This document shows positions 37,023-46,304 of a stretch of 64,000 nt of DNA, piece by piece. The notes under the pieces were generated by a model. It made no database searches. It had not been told where the DNA came from and saw nothing but the letters and a program-made list of their open reading frames with translations. This DNA is from Mariniblastus sp. (lineage in GTDB: Bacteria > Planctomycetota > Planctomycetia > Pirellulales > Pirellulaceae): the NCBI GenBank assembly GCA_022447555.1, contig JAKVBF010000010.1:110641-174640 (forward strand), given 5' to 3'. How positions within the stretch are numbered: the first letter of the stretch is position 1; every line of letters starts with the position of its first letter. Made by a program: the position numbers and the translations under genes.

Positions 37023-38237
37023 ATGAGACGTGGACGAATATTTTTGAAGAGTGGGTGCCTGGCCTTGAGCTTGATGCTTGTTAGCCTCGCTCTTTCAGCG
37101 CAACAGGTCGATTTGATTGGGGTCGCCGAAATCGGTGGTGACCAGCTAGACCGATCGGGTTTGGAAGGCGAATTAGGTGAAGGGCTGACGAACAATATGT
37201 TGGGCGGTATTTCGGCAATGGAGTACACGGGCCGGGACGATTTATATATCGCCGTACCAGATCGGGGGCCTCTTGATGGTGCCGTTCAATGGCAGTGTCG
37301 TTTCAACTTGATGGAAATTAAAATTCCTAAAACTGGAAAAGGACCGATCGCTTTTAAAACGGTCAAGACGACCATCTTGTCTGACGAAGAGCAGCGGCCA
37401 TTCACGGGTTCGGCAGCCCAATACCAGCCCAGCTCATCTTCGGCGGGTCGACTCGACCCGGAAGGTGTTCGGTTGGGTGCCAATGGGAATATTTATCTCT
37501 CCGACGAATATGGGCCTCACCTTTTTGAAATGAGAATGGACGGGGCAATGGTCCGTCGGCTTCCGGTTCCGAGTCGCTATCTCATAAAGAACCCCGGTCT
37601 GGATAAAGCAGATGAAAATGGGAAAAACAACTGGGGCAGATCATGTAATCGGGGTATGGAATGCTTGGCACTTTCACCAGATAAAACCCTTCTCTACGGC
37701 TTGATGCAAAGCCCATTGCTACAGGATTCATTGCGGGATGAGAATTGCAAACCTTATGGGCTTAACTGTCGATTGATCGAATTTGACATCGCAACGGGTT
37801 CCAATCGTGAATTCTTGTACCAATTGGACAATAAGTCTAACAAGCTGAATGAGATCCTTGCGCTCAATGATCACGAGTTTTTAGTGATTGAGCGGGACGG
37901 AACTGAGGGGGCTGCGGCCGTGTGCAAGCAGATTAAACGGATTTCTCTTCAGGGAGCCAGTGAGATTCAGTGCCTGTCGCGATTGCCAGGCTGCAGGCTT
38001 CCGAGGAATGTTCGACCTGTCAAGAAAGCGACCTTTATTGATCTATTGGATCCTAAATTTGGTTTGGTGGGCGAGTCGATGCCCGAAAAGATTGAAAGCC
38101 TGACTTTTGGCCCAGACCTGGCGGATGGTCGTAAAACCCTGTTGGTCGTCTCAGACAACGATTTTGTCAAAGAGAAACCCACGATGATTTACGTATTCGC
38201 AATCTCTTCGGGACAGATGGTGGCGTCGGCCAAGTAA
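37023..38237 (+). CDS. Exported phytase-like esterase domain protein
   Basis: The 404-residue protein has a signal peptide (MRRGRIFLKSGCLALSLMLVSLALS..). The segment LDPEGVRLGANGNIYLSDEYG, with preceding AMEYTGRDDLYIAVPDRG, matches the esterase-like activity of phytase domain (a beta-propeller-type fold; PF13449). These exported proteins are predicted to hydrolyse phosphoesters or bind metal. A second conserved stretch is SRYLIKNPGLDKADENGKNN..CNRGMECLALSPD. The in-frame start at 36885 was rejected because it would run through the terminator of the previous gene. It is a single gene with its own terminator. Confidence 0.82.
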   Translation: MRRGRIFLKSGCLALSLMLVSLALSAQQVDLIGVAEIGGDQLDRSGLEGELGEGLTNNMLGGISAMEYTGRDDLYIAVPDRGPLDGAVQWQCRFNLMEIKIPKTGKGPIAFKTVKTTILSDEEQRPFTGSAAQYQPSSSSAGRLDPEGVRLGANGNIYLSDEYGPHLFEMRMDGAMVRRLPVPSRYLIKNPGLDKADENGKNNWGRSCNRGMECLALSPDKTLLYGLMQSPLLQDSLRDENCKPYGLNCRLIEFDIATGSNREFLYQLDNKSNKLNEILALNDHEFLVIERDGTEGAAAVCKQIKRISLQGASEIQCLSRLPGCRLPRNVRPVKKATFIDLLDPKFGLVGESMPEKIESLTFGPDLADGRKTLLVVSDNDFVKEKPTMIYVFAISSGQMVASAK

Positions 38238-38306
38238 TCGCTTACCGTTCATTTCGGGAGATCAACACACAGCCTTGGGAAGATGGGGCCGGTACCAAAG
38301 GGTATT

Positions 38307-38330
38307 GCCCCCATTTCCCGGGGCTTTTTT
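38307..38330 (+). terminator. Terminator after phytase-like gene
   Basis: GCCCC-CATTTCC-GGGGC type stem (38307-38324) followed by six T. It lies about 70 bases after the stop at 38237. Confidence 0.8.
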
Positions 38331-38624
38331 GCCTGGGTGTTCTTCATTATGAGAAGCTTTCTTATAGAGGATTTTGGAGATTTTAGATCTGCTGAGAAAC
38401 CCATTGCAGTTGGCTGATAGGCTCGGTCTTTGGAAGGCCTAAGTCATCGCATCCCAAGAGCGGGAGGCGGCCGGTTTTGAAAGTTGGTGCCGATTATCAT
38501 CACTAGAAGCATTTCTAAAAAAACCAGAAAATAGTTCTTTGGAAAAGTGCTCGTAACCCATAAAATCCGTTTCCCAAAAGTGCTAGACAACCAATGAATG
38601 TTCGTTCCGATCAACGGTCTCTTG
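38331..38624. other. Intergenic region before metallopeptidase operon
   Basis: About 290 bases, AT-rich at 38500-38580. No gene was recognised. It probably holds the promoter of the three-gene operon that starts at 38625. Confidence 0.4.
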
Positions 38625-39716
38625 ATGGCGAATCGCTCCAAACATAGTGTAAAAAAGAAAGTTCGATCGAGTTCGAGCAAAGCCAAGCGTACGGTAAAAA
38701 AAGTTCAGCCCGGATGGGCGCGGCTGCCCAATGAAGAACTCCTTGAGTGTCGTTTGTGCGATCTGGATCTTTCGTTAGAAGGGACGCAGGTCGAGCGGTG
38801 TCTGGACCGGTTGCACAGGGAGATTAAAAATTGCGGCCTTCGTTTAAAACCACATTATTGGATTAGTGACGATTGGTTTTCTCCCGACGGGATTCCAGGT
38901 ATCGCGGTCCCCTTCTATATGGCTCATCCAAGATTGCGCCGTTTGGAACGCAATCAGATGATGGAGGTTGAGGGTGGAACTCAGACGTCTTGCATGCAAA
39001 TCCTGCGACACGAGGCGGGACATGCCTTTGATACCGCCTACCGGTTGCATCGTCGGAAAAAATACCGGGAGCTATTTGGCAAGTACTCGACACCTTATCC
39101 GGAAACGTACAAGCCTGATCCGAATTCAAAAAGTTACGTGAACCATCTCAAGCCTTGGTACGCGCAAAGTCATCCATCAGAAGATTTCGCCGAGACGTTT
39201 GCGGTTTGGTTAAAGCCTCGAAGTATGTGGAGGCGGGATTATGCGGGATGGAAAGCGATTCGGAAACTCGAGTATGTTGACGAGTTGATGTCAGAGTTAA
39301 AATCCCGGCCTCCTAAATTCAAATCGCGCGCCAAAGTCGACCCGGTGAATCGATTAAAGCAAACACTCCGAGAACATTATGCGGAACGATTGGCGTGCTA
39401 CGATCTGAGTTGGCATGAAGCGTTGGACTCGGAGCTTAAAAAACTCTTTCCCCAGATTGCCAAGAGTCGCCGAAGTGAGCCTGCCAGCAATTTTCTTCAG
39501 AAAAACAGAAAAGAGTTAACCCGACTCGTAGCGCAATGGACTGGTGAATGCCACTACAATGTCGATCAAGTGGTGCGTGAAATGATTGCTCGCTGTTGCG
39601 AACAAAAGTTGTTTGCCAGTGTGAGTCGTGCCAAGACATTGCAGAACACTGTGGCGATGTTAACAGCGCACACCATGCGAAACCTACACGGAGGAAACCA
39701 CCGGGTTGCCCTATGA
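38625..39716 (+). CDS. Putative zinc-binding metallopeptidase
   Basis: The 363-residue protein contains the zinc protease motif HEAGH (residues 129-133, in LRHEAGHAFDTAYRLH) and a likely third ligand in the segment SEDFAETFAVW (Glu186 or Glu190). This is the pattern of a planctomycetal family of putative zinc-binding metallopeptidases. Other markers are PHYWISDDWFSPDGIPGIAVPFYMAHPRL and GKYSTPYPETYKPDPNSK. There is no signal peptide; the N-terminus is very basic. The ATG at 38625 is chosen; one at 38598 would add nine residues. Its stop codon overlaps the next start by four bases (ATGA), so it is translated together with the ATP-grasp ligase. The substrate is unknown. Confidence 0.85.
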   Translation: MANRSKHSVKKKVRSSSSKAKRTVKKVQPGWARLPNEELLECRLCDLDLSLEGTQVERCLDRLHREIKNCGLRLKPHYWISDDWFSPDGIPGIAVPFYMAHPRLRRLERNQMMEVEGGTQTSCMQILRHEAGHAFDTAYRLHRRKKYRELFGKYSTPYPETYKPDPNSKSYVNHLKPWYAQSHPSEDFAETFAVWLKPRSMWRRDYAGWKAIRKLEYVDELMSELKSRPPKFKSRAKVDPVNRLKQTLREHYAERLACYDLSWHEALDSELKKLFPQIAKSRRSEPASNFLQKNRKELTRLVAQWTGECHYNVDQVVREMIARCCEQKLFASVSRAKTLQNTVAMLTAHTMRNLHGGNHRVAL

Positions 39717-40741
39717 AAAAGTTGCGTGCGCTGGTGCTGATGCACGAGTCACTGGTTCCACCCAAGAGCATTGAAGGCTACACCGACGAAGAGATACTTG
39801 AGTGGAAGACGGAATTTGACGTTGTCACCACGCTAAAAGATATTGGACACGAAGTCCTTCCATTAGGGGTCTACGATGACCTGGGGGATATCCGCCGGGC
39901 CATCAAGGACTTCAAACCGCATGTTCATTTTAACTTGCTGGAAGAGTTCCACGGCGTCGGCGTCTATGATCACCACGTGGTCAGCTACCTCGAGCTGATG
40001 AAACAGCATTACACGGGATGCAATCCTCGAGGCCTGTTGCTATCCCATGACAAACCGCTGGCCAAAAAAATCCTGACCTTTCATCGGATTCATACCCCCG
40101 GATTTTATGTCATCCCCAAAGGTAAAAAACCACGACGCCCGGCAGGTTTTAAATACCCATTGCTGGTGAAATCCGTCTCGGAAGATGCTTCGTTAGGAAT
40201 CACTCAGTCGTCGATCGTTTACGACGACGAAAAGTTGTTTGACCGTATCGATTACGTTCACGCCGAGACACAAACCGACGCACTCATTGAGACCTACATT
40301 GAAGGCCGTGAATTGTATGTTGGTGTAATGGGCAATCGTCGGCTGACGACCTTGCCTGTATGGGAGATGGTCTTTAAGAATGCTCCGGCTGGGATGCCTC
40401 AAATTGCGACGTCCCGAGTGAAATGGGATCTCGAATATCAAAAAAAATTGGGGATCGATACGGTGGCGGCCGAAGGCCTTGATCCCTCTACGGAGCAACG
40501 GATTTTAAAGACCTGCAAACGGGTTTACCGGGCATTGAGTTTGAGTGGCTATGCAAGAATGGATCTCCGGTTGAGCGATGACGGTAAGGTCTACGTGTTA
40601 GAGGCCAACCCGAACCCGAATCTTTCGTTCGGCGAAGATTTCTCAGAGTCCGCTGATAAAGTGGGTGTGAGTTATCAGGTTTTGCTGCAGAAAATTATAA
40701 CGCTTGGTTTGAATTATCAGGCCGAATGGCGAGCTGTCTAA
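39713..40741 (+). CDS. ATP-grasp ligase, D-Ala-D-Ala ligase family-like
   Basis: The 342-residue protein has an ATP-grasp fold of the Ddl type: the N-terminal domain (LRALVLMHESLVPPK), KPLAKKILTFHRIHTPGF, ATP-binding KYPLLVKSVSEDASLGIT, a central-domain ELYVGVMGN and the metal-binding C-terminus RMDLRLSDDGKVYVLEANPNPNLS. In true Ddl enzymes the substrate loops read roughly EGSSxG and NTxPGxTxxS. Here they are SEDASLG (about residue 156) and ANPNPNLSFGED (about residue 298), so another amino acid or peptide is likely joined. The start at 39713 (ATGA overlap) gives the family-typical N-terminus; the long frame from 39596 lies inside the upstream gene. Likely co-translated with the metallopeptidase. 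Confidence 0.85.
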   Translation: MKKLRALVLMHESLVPPKSIEGYTDEEILEWKTEFDVVTTLKDIGHEVLPLGVYDDLGDIRRAIKDFKPHVHFNLLEEFHGVGVYDHHVVSYLELMKQHYTGCNPRGLLLSHDKPLAKKILTFHRIHTPGFYVIPKGKKPRRPAGFKYPLLVKSVSEDASLGITQSSIVYDDEKLFDRIDYVHAETQTDALIETYIEGRELYVGVMGNRRLTTLPVWEMVFKNAPAGMPQIATSRVKWDLEYQKKLGIDTVAAEGLDPSTEQRILKTCKRVYRALSLSGYARMDLRLSDDGKVYVLEANPNPNLSFGEDFSESADKVGVSYQVLLQKIITLGLNYQAEWRAV

Positions 40742-40769
40742 TAGTAGCTTGGATTCTATCGCTTCTAAT

Positions 40770-41723
40770 ATGACCCCCTCAAAAATTGAATCGAATCGTG
40801 ATTTAAGGAAGCCGATCAGTGAGTACGATCGTCTAACCGGCATTGCATTGCTTCTGGCGGTGGGTGCCGTTTTCCTGCTGGTCAATTTTTTCTGTGCGCC
40901 CGTAACGACTTTGGGACTCCCGAGTCTTAGGGATGTCTTTCTTCTGACAATCTATATGGTCATGGGCGGTTTGCTGATGTCAGAGCCCGCTGTGTTGCTC
41001 ATTTGGCTGATCTGTGGGGGCGGTTCAGCAGCTCGGCGTTGGGCGTTGGTTACGGTCGGGGGATTGGTATTAGGAGCCTCTCTGTATTTGGGTTTTTCAT
41101 TTTCCTATCTCAATATTGAACGCCCGTTGTGGCGACAGCTCGATTGGGTTTTTAGTTCACCTTTTATGCTTGTTCCCTTAACGGTTTGGTCATTGGGGAT
41201 ACCGGTGGTTTTATGCCATAAAATCCGGGGTTGGCAATTAAGAAAAGAGGGTGAGTTGGTACCTCGGATTTCTCTCAGCACAAAAGATTTGTTTGTGTTG
41301 ACGGGGCTGTCGGCGTTTGCCATCGGCGCGGTTCAGCTGTTTTGCAGTTTGCGATATGCTGATCCTCAATTGCGGCTCCAAATATGGCTTCTGGCTGGGG
41401 GCATCGCGGTACTGGCGTTCGGAGTTTCGCTTCTATTCATCGTCACGGCGATAGGATGTTTGATGCGCGAACGGGGGTTTTGGTTTTGGTTTTGGATTTG
41501 GCCTGCCGCGACGATCTCAGCAACCACTGGTGGGTTAATGCTGGTCTCTTTGTTTGGATTCTTTGGATTCGCCGATTTCTTTGCAATCCCCCAACCGACC
41601 CAGCGGTTTTCTGATTGGATCGTATTATTTGCAGTTTGGCCGTTGAGCTACTCAATGACGTTGGTCATTTTTCTAGGCGGTCTGCGATTGCTAGGATATC
41701 GCTTATATAAAGGAGCTCGATAA
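40770..41723 (+). CDS. Polytopic membrane protein of unknown function
   Basis: The 317-residue protein has a short soluble N-terminus (about 25 residues) and about seven hydrophobic spans (GIALLLAVGAVFLLVNFF; VFLLTIYMVMGGLLM; WALVTVGGLVLGASLYLGF; and further ones up to YSMTLVIFLGGLRLL). No known family was recognised. It starts 28 bases after the ATP-grasp gene, so it is probably the third gene of the same operon and may export or anchor the product of the metallopeptidase/ligase pair. The ATG at 40770 is preferred to an in-frame TTG at 40749, which is only 8 bases after the stop of the ligase gene. Confidence 0.75.
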   Translation: MTPSKIESNRDLRKPISEYDRLTGIALLLAVGAVFLLVNFFCAPVTTLGLPSLRDVFLLTIYMVMGGLLMSEPAVLLIWLICGGGSAARRWALVTVGGLVLGASLYLGFSFSYLNIERPLWRQLDWVFSSPFMLVPLTVWSLGIPVVLCHKIRGWQLRKEGELVPRISLSTKDLFVLTGLSAFAIGAVQLFCSLRYADPQLRLQIWLLAGGIAVLAFGVSLLFIVTAIGCLMRERGFWFWFWIWPAATISATTGGLMLVSLFGFFGFADFFAIPQPTQRFSDWIVLFAVWPLSYSMTLVIFLGGLRLLGYRLYKGAR

Positions 41724-41761
41724 GACGAGCCGCGATTTGGATAACTTAAAGAGACACATCT

Positions 41762-43657
41762 TCAGTTGTCTTTTTTGGGATCAGGTTTTTTGCCAGTAGC
41801 CCAAGCCTTGCTCCTCGCTTTTTCTTCCTCGGACCGATCTTTCATGAGATTATACGACAATCGCCAAGTGTTGTTGGGTCGCGGTCCCAGCGTCACAGGC
41901 AGGTGAGTCAACCGGCCTCCACGACTGATTAAAAAATCGAGTTCGTCACCTACTTGATACTTGTTGATCCATGATTCAATCGAGCCTGTTAGACGGTAAT
42001 CGTTGATTGCAAGAATCTCGTCGTCTGGATTCAGGCCGGCTTTCGTTGCGGGAGAGTCTGCAACGACCGAGGAAACGGTGTTATCCGATATTTTCGCGCC
42101 CAACCAGGGTATCCGAGAAACTGCTTCTTTGGGTGTTTCTGTTTGCTCTTTGGAATCGGTCCCTTTGCTTGACTTAGATTGGATCGTGCGGCGGCCTGAG
42201 AAGTGCATTCCGAAATAATTCAAGGCCTCGCCGAAATCCAAATCGTCAGTACGATCCACCGACGATGCGAAAAATTCTTTGAGATCGCCTCCTGCGACTT
42301 CACTTGCCACGGCTCGGAAATCTGATGGTAAGTAGCCTGTATTTTGGAAGCGTTCGAACATGATTCGCATTACGTCATCCAAGCTTTTTTCGCCGTCGGT
42401 CATTGAACGTATTTTGGCATCTAAGAGGAAGGCCACGACCGCACCTTTACTGTAATAGCTGATGCGTGTGTTGGAGGCGTTTTCATCAGGTCGATAAAAT
42501 TTGATCCAGGTATCGTAGGATGAATCTTTGAGGCTTTGTTTTTTACGGCCCGGCGCATTTTTTACCGATTGAATGTCTTGGGATATTCCAGAAACTAACT
42601 CACGCGATGAAATTAGGTCCGCCCTGCAAAGTGCGATATTTTCGTAATAGCTGGTCACGCCTTCAGCCACCCAGAGAGATTTGACATAGACTTCATTTTC
42701 ATAGTCGTAATTGACCAATGGTTTGGGCCGCAGTCGGCGAACATTCCAGGTATGAAAGAACTCGTGACTGGCCAGTGCGAGCCATCGCTTGTAGCGACTT
42801 TTGTCACGAAATGACCATCGCCCTGTCATCATCAGGCAGCTGTTGTCATGTTCTAGGCCCCCGCTGCCCGCGCCAATGACGTTGATGAAGTGGTATTGCT
42901 TGTAGGGGATGGTGCCCCAGATTTCTTGATGGGCCTTTACGACTTTGGCGAGATCTTTGGCGACTTGCTCTCCATCCCAGTTGCCTTGTTCACCCACATT
43001 GACCAAAAAGTGCTGAACATCACTGACGAGGAACGGATAGATATTGAGGTTTCCGGCGACAATCGGACTATCAATCAGCTCGTCAAACGTTTTTGCGAAG
43101 TAAGCATTGGATATTTCGGGAAGCGGTGTCAGAGCCGTTGCGGAACGTTTCCAATTTTTTGGCATTTTCAGGACCACGCTATGTTCGGCATCGCGCAGTT
43201 CGGGTACGGAAAGGAATGTCGGCGCACCGTTGAGCACGGCATACTCGTTGTTTACGAAGTTTGTTCGGACTGATGCCTCACGACAGTAAACTCGGTACGA
43301 AACCACAAATGTTTTGAGCCCGATAGTATCGACTTGCCAGCGATTCTTACGAATCTTTTCCATCAAGAGTGGTTTGCCAGAAGTTGTTTCAGCTTCAAGG
43401 CTATCAATGTTTCTCGCATATTCGCGGATCAGATAGGATCCCGGTGTCCAGACTGGGATCATCAGTTGAGTTATATCGCCTATTGCAGGGACTCGCATCC
43501 GAACCTGAATATAGTGATTTTTCACGTCATTCAGATCGATTTCGTAGGCAATCGAAGCTGATTTTTCTTGTAGCTTGTTTGCCAAACAGGTGTAGGGGAA
43601 AGCAAGTAAGCAGAGCAGCCCGGGGATGATCAAGAGAGAATTCAGATAGCGGATCAT
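41762..43657 (-). CDS. M61 family metallopeptidase with PDZ domain
   Basis: This glycyl-aminopeptidase-like M61 protein is exported: the hydrophobic N-terminus MIRYLNSLLIIPGLLCLLAFPYTC is a signal sequence. The zinc site is HEFFH (in LALASHEFFHTWNVRRLRPK, about residue 298) with the third ligand Glu in WVAEGVTSYYE. Upstream, IPVWTPGSYLIREYARNI and FINVIGAGSGGLEHDNS are family-typical. A C-terminal PDZ domain (LGAKISDNTVSSVVADSPATKAGLNPDDEI) can bind peptide ends. At 631 residues it is normal for the family. It should act in the periplasm on peptides or damaged proteins. The in-frame start at 43723 is less likely because it lies before the signal peptide. Confidence 0.93.
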   Translation of the reverse strand: MIRYLNSLLIIPGLLCLLAFPYTCLANKLQEKSASIAYEIDLNDVKNHYIQVRMRVPAIGDITQLMIPVWTPGSYLIREYARNIDSLEAETTSGKPLLMEKIRKNRWQVDTIGLKTFVVSYRVYCREASVRTNFVNNEYAVLNGAPTFLSVPELRDAEHSVVLKMPKNWKRSATALTPLPEISNAYFAKTFDELIDSPIVAGNLNIYPFLVSDVQHFLVNVGEQGNWDGEQVAKDLAKVVKAHQEIWGTIPYKQYHFINVIGAGSGGLEHDNSCLMMTGRWSFRDKSRYKRWLALASHEFFHTWNVRRLRPKPLVNYDYENEVYVKSLWVAEGVTSYYENIALCRADLISSRELVSGISQDIQSVKNAPGRKKQSLKDSSYDTWIKFYRPDENASNTRISYYSKGAVVAFLLDAKIRSMTDGEKSLDDVMRIMFERFQNTGYLPSDFRAVASEVAGGDLKEFFASSVDRTDDLDFGEALNYFGMHFSGRRTIQSKSSKGTDSKEQTETPKEAVSRIPWLGAKISDNTVSSVVADSPATKAGLNPDDEILAINDYRLTGSIESWINKYQVGDELDFLISRGGRLTHLPVTLGPRPNNTWRLSYNLMKDRSEEEKARSKAWATGKKPDPKKDN

Positions 43658-43948
43658 GTTGATGAAGTCCTTGAGACTGTATGGACCAGAGCGGCAGATC
43701 GACGGCTTCGATTGATTGCCCAATCTTGCGCCGGGCCGATCCTTTTATAATACCATGTGATAGCGTGAATTCGTCATGCCTCTTTTGCGACAAAGGTCCG
43801 AGCTCCTTCGTTTCCGAGCAAACGCTTAGAAAATGGAGTGTTTTCGATCGCTTCGTAATGCCGTGTGTTTAGGGACGATCGCCAAAATCACTATGATTGG
43901 AAGTCATTCCTTCGATAGGGGTGTCATGGCACTGCCTTGGGTGCCCAT

Positions 43949-45448
43949 TTAGAGCAGTTGGAGCGAACGTTCCGCTTGTTCACTGAGGGCGGCTTGGCGA
44001 TCTGCCATGTCAGGATCCATCAGCGTTTCGTCAAAAGAAGGAATCATCTTTTTCATTCGTTGGTGGCCATCGTCCGTCTCAAGCCAATCCCCAAAACAGT
44101 CTTGGACAATTTCCAGAATGATATTGGCCGATACCGAAGCCCCTGGTGAAGCTCCCAGTAAAACGGAAATGGTTTTATCCTCATCCGAGAGCACTTCGGT
44201 CCCGAAATGGACGATACCAGCGTCTCCGTCTTGTTTTTTAATTGCCTGCACACGAATTCCAGCATCGATTAATTCCCAATCCTCAGTCTTCGCATCAGGG
44301 TAAAAATTCCGCAACTCCTTCATCCGCGTTGACATGCTCTGAAGACCCTGCTGAATGAGGTAACCAACCAAGGGAATGTTGTGCAGTCCCACTTTGATCA
44401 GAGAGCTAAGATTATCCCACCGCATTGATCCGGGTAAATCAAGCAAGCTTCCACCTTGATGCAGGAATTTAGTGGTCCAAGCAGCATAAGGTCCAAAAAG
44501 GAGCGCCTCTTCACCGTCGATGATGCGTGTATCGAGATGGGGTACCGCCATCGTGGGAGCGGCACCGGGAGACAATCCGTAGACTTTCGCGCCGTGCTGC
44601 TTGACAATTTCCGGCTTGCGACAGATGAGCCATTGGCCGCCAATGGGGAACCCGCCGAACCCTTTACCTTCGGGAATATTGGCTTTTTGAAGCAGCGGTA
44701 AACTTCCCCCACCCGCACCGATGAATACAAATTTCGCCGAGTTCGTGATGCTGCGACCGTTTTTTAAATCACGGATTCCTATATCCCAACCATTCGATGT
44801 TCTGTTGAGGCGTGTCACCCGGTGTTGGCAGGCGTAGCCACAGCCCGTTTGTCGCCCCAACCATTGGACCAGTTGTCTGGCGATTGCGCCGAAATTGACA
44901 TCGGTGCCGCGTTCCATTTTCGTGGCTGCGATCGGTATGTCTGCGCGGCCGCCGACGAGCAATGGTGCCCATTGCGAGATCAGCTTTCGGTCTTCGGTGT
45001 ATTGCATGTCGCGAAAGAAATGGTGCTGGCTCATGCCATGGTAACGTGAGCGCAGAAAATCAACCTGTTCCTGCCCGTAAACGAAGGAGATGTGGGGAAC
45101 TGGATTGATGATCGTTTTGGGATCATCAATTATCCCCTCGCGAACCGCATAACCCCAGAAATATTTGGAATGCTCGAACTCTTCAAAAATGGAAATTGCT
45201 TTGGCAACATCGACTTCACCATCGGGTCGACGATTGGGGGTGTAACTTACTTCACAGATACCAGCATGGCCGGTCCCAGCATTGTTCCACCCATTAGAAC
45301 TTTCTTGCGCTAGTTCATCAGTCACTTCATAGAGTTGTATCTTGAGTTCAGGGCGAAGCGATTTCAGTACAGTGCCGAGTGTTGCACTCATGATGCCACT
45401 GCCGATGAGGATCACGTCAGGATTTTCAATGTGCGAAGTAGCATTCAT
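43949..45448 (-). CDS. mqo: Malate:quinone oxidoreductase
   Basis: Mqo is a peripheral, FAD-dependent enzyme that oxidises malate to oxaloacetate and passes electrons to the quinone pool. The 499-residue protein begins with the dinucleotide-binding motif DVILIGSGIMSATLG (residues 10-24). NGWNNAGTGHAGICEVSYTP and the long family segments GAGGGSLPLLQKANIPEGKGFGG, QKWLICRKPE-type QWLICRKPEIVKQH, SVLLGASPGASVSANI near the C-terminus follow. This is the usual length. It takes the place of or supplements the NAD-dependent malate dehydrogenase in the citric acid cycle. It is a single gene with its own upstream region. Confidence 0.96.
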   Translation of the reverse strand: MNATSHIENPDVILIGSGIMSATLGTVLKSLRPELKIQLYEVTDELAQESSNGWNNAGTGHAGICEVSYTPNRRPDGEVDVAKAISIFEEFEHSKYFWGYAVREGIIDDPKTIINPVPHISFVYGQEQVDFLRSRYHGMSQHHFFRDMQYTEDRKLISQWAPLLVGGRADIPIAATKMERGTDVNFGAIARQLVQWLGRQTGCGYACQHRVTRLNRTSNGWDIGIRDLKNGRSITNSAKFVFIGAGGGSLPLLQKANIPEGKGFGGFPIGGQWLICRKPEIVKQHGAKVYGLSPGAAPTMAVPHLDTRIIDGEEALLFGPYAAWTTKFLHQGGSLLDLPGSMRWDNLSSLIKVGLHNIPLVGYLIQQGLQSMSTRMKELRNFYPDAKTEDWELIDAGIRVQAIKKQDGDAGIVHFGTEVLSDEDKTISVLLGASPGASVSANIILEIVQDCFGDWLETDDGHQRMKKMIPSFDETLMDPDMADRQAALSEQAERSLQLL

Positions 45449-45911
45449 AAAAATTTCACGGCGTTGCGAGGATGAATAACTGGTGAAATAAATTCGCTGG
45501 GACGTTTTTCGGTGAACGAACGTTTGCCCATAGGTGCACCGCCACCTCCCAGTCCGCCACGGGCCCCTGTCGCCAACGGCCGTTGTGAGGTGAGTGCGCC
45601 ACAGATCTCCCTATTATGAACTGATTTCTCCCACTCACAATGAGGTCGTTTTTTCGAGAAGAACGCGGAAGTTGCCGGTTCAAAGCGTCCCGTTCCCAAG
45701 ACTTAGTCTCTATGCCATTACGCAGTTGACATTCTGAAAAGGGCCGTTGTTGAGGTGTCGGTACGTGGCGTCGCGCTGAAAACAGTTCGGTTCGTAACTA
45801 TTTTGCCGGATACGTAAAAAGATAGGGAGCGATCACATGATTTATACCAATTGGATCTGAAGTACCGATAACGAGTGTGTCATCAATAGTCAAAAGGTTG
45901 CTAGCAGTCCA
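45449..45911. other. Intergenic region upstream of mqo
   Basis: About 460 bases between mqo (minus) and the small gene at 45912. It holds an open frame on the minus strand (45445-45699) that overlaps the mqo start by four bases, but its composition (Gly/Arg/Pro-rich, many frames open) does not look like a protein. Several GC-rich stretches could form RNA structure in the mqo leader. No tRNA was found. Confidence 0.35.
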
Positions 45912-46184
45912 ATGGCAAATATAAACCCCCAATATCAAGATGTGATCTCGTCCGTTAGCGAATTGAGCCGTGTCCGACTGGTTCGCCTCGCCAATGCCTC
46001 GGCTGACGAATCCGTTCAAAAGTCTTTTCTGATGCAGGACGATTTTTTCTACGGAGTCGAATTTCGACTGGGTCCATTCCGGACGGTGTGGTTGATCGGC
46101 TCCGATGTAATCGAGGTTTTCCGCGACAAAAATCAGATCGACTTGATCTATCTTCGCCCCGATTCGGTGCGACTCGCTGGTTGA
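45912..46184 (+). CDS. Small conserved-looking hypothetical protein
   Basis: The 90-residue protein (MANINPQYQDVISSVSELSR..) has no signal peptide or membrane segment. It has a mixed alpha/beta pattern: an N-terminal helix with charged residues, then FFYGVEFRLGPFRTVWLIG and VIEVFRDKNQIDLIYL. Clear alternation of hydrophobic and charged residues supports translation. I do not recognise the family. An overlapping longer minus-strand frame (45798-46247) looks like its shadow. No strong ribosome-binding site is seen. It converges with the small basic protein gene. Confidence 0.55.
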   Translation: MANINPQYQDVISSVSELSRVRLVRLANASADESVQKSFLMQDDFFYGVEFRLGPFRTVWLIGSDVIEVFRDKNQIDLIYLRPDSVRLAG

Positions 46185-46248
46185 TTTTCTAGTCTCGTTG
46201 CATCCCAACGTGAACGGGAAGGTGAATGGGCGTATCATGACGCGCATG

Positions 46249-46276
46249 AAAAAACCGCAGCAGGGCAGCTGCGGTT
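46249..46276 (-). terminator. Terminator of small basic protein gene
   Basis: On the minus strand: AACCGCAG-CTGCCCTG-CTGCGGTT followed by T, 29 bases after the stop codon at 46305. Confidence 0.85.
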
Positions 46277-46304
46277 GCGTTCGGTAGGTTTGTCAAATCG
46301 AACC

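Noticed and set aside
45655-45695. T-arm-like sequence (GGTTCAAA) that might belong to a tRNA
   Set aside because: The bases next to the loop cannot pair to form the T stem and no anticodon or acceptor arms were found.
45445-45699. Minus-strand 84-codon frame with a four-base overlap with the mqo start
   Set aside because: Gly/Arg/Pro-rich, several frames open in the same stretch, no family resemblance. The overlap could be chance.
45798-46247. 149-codon minus-strand frame opposite the small gene at 45912
   Set aside because: The plus-strand frame has better residue patterning; this one is probably its shadow.
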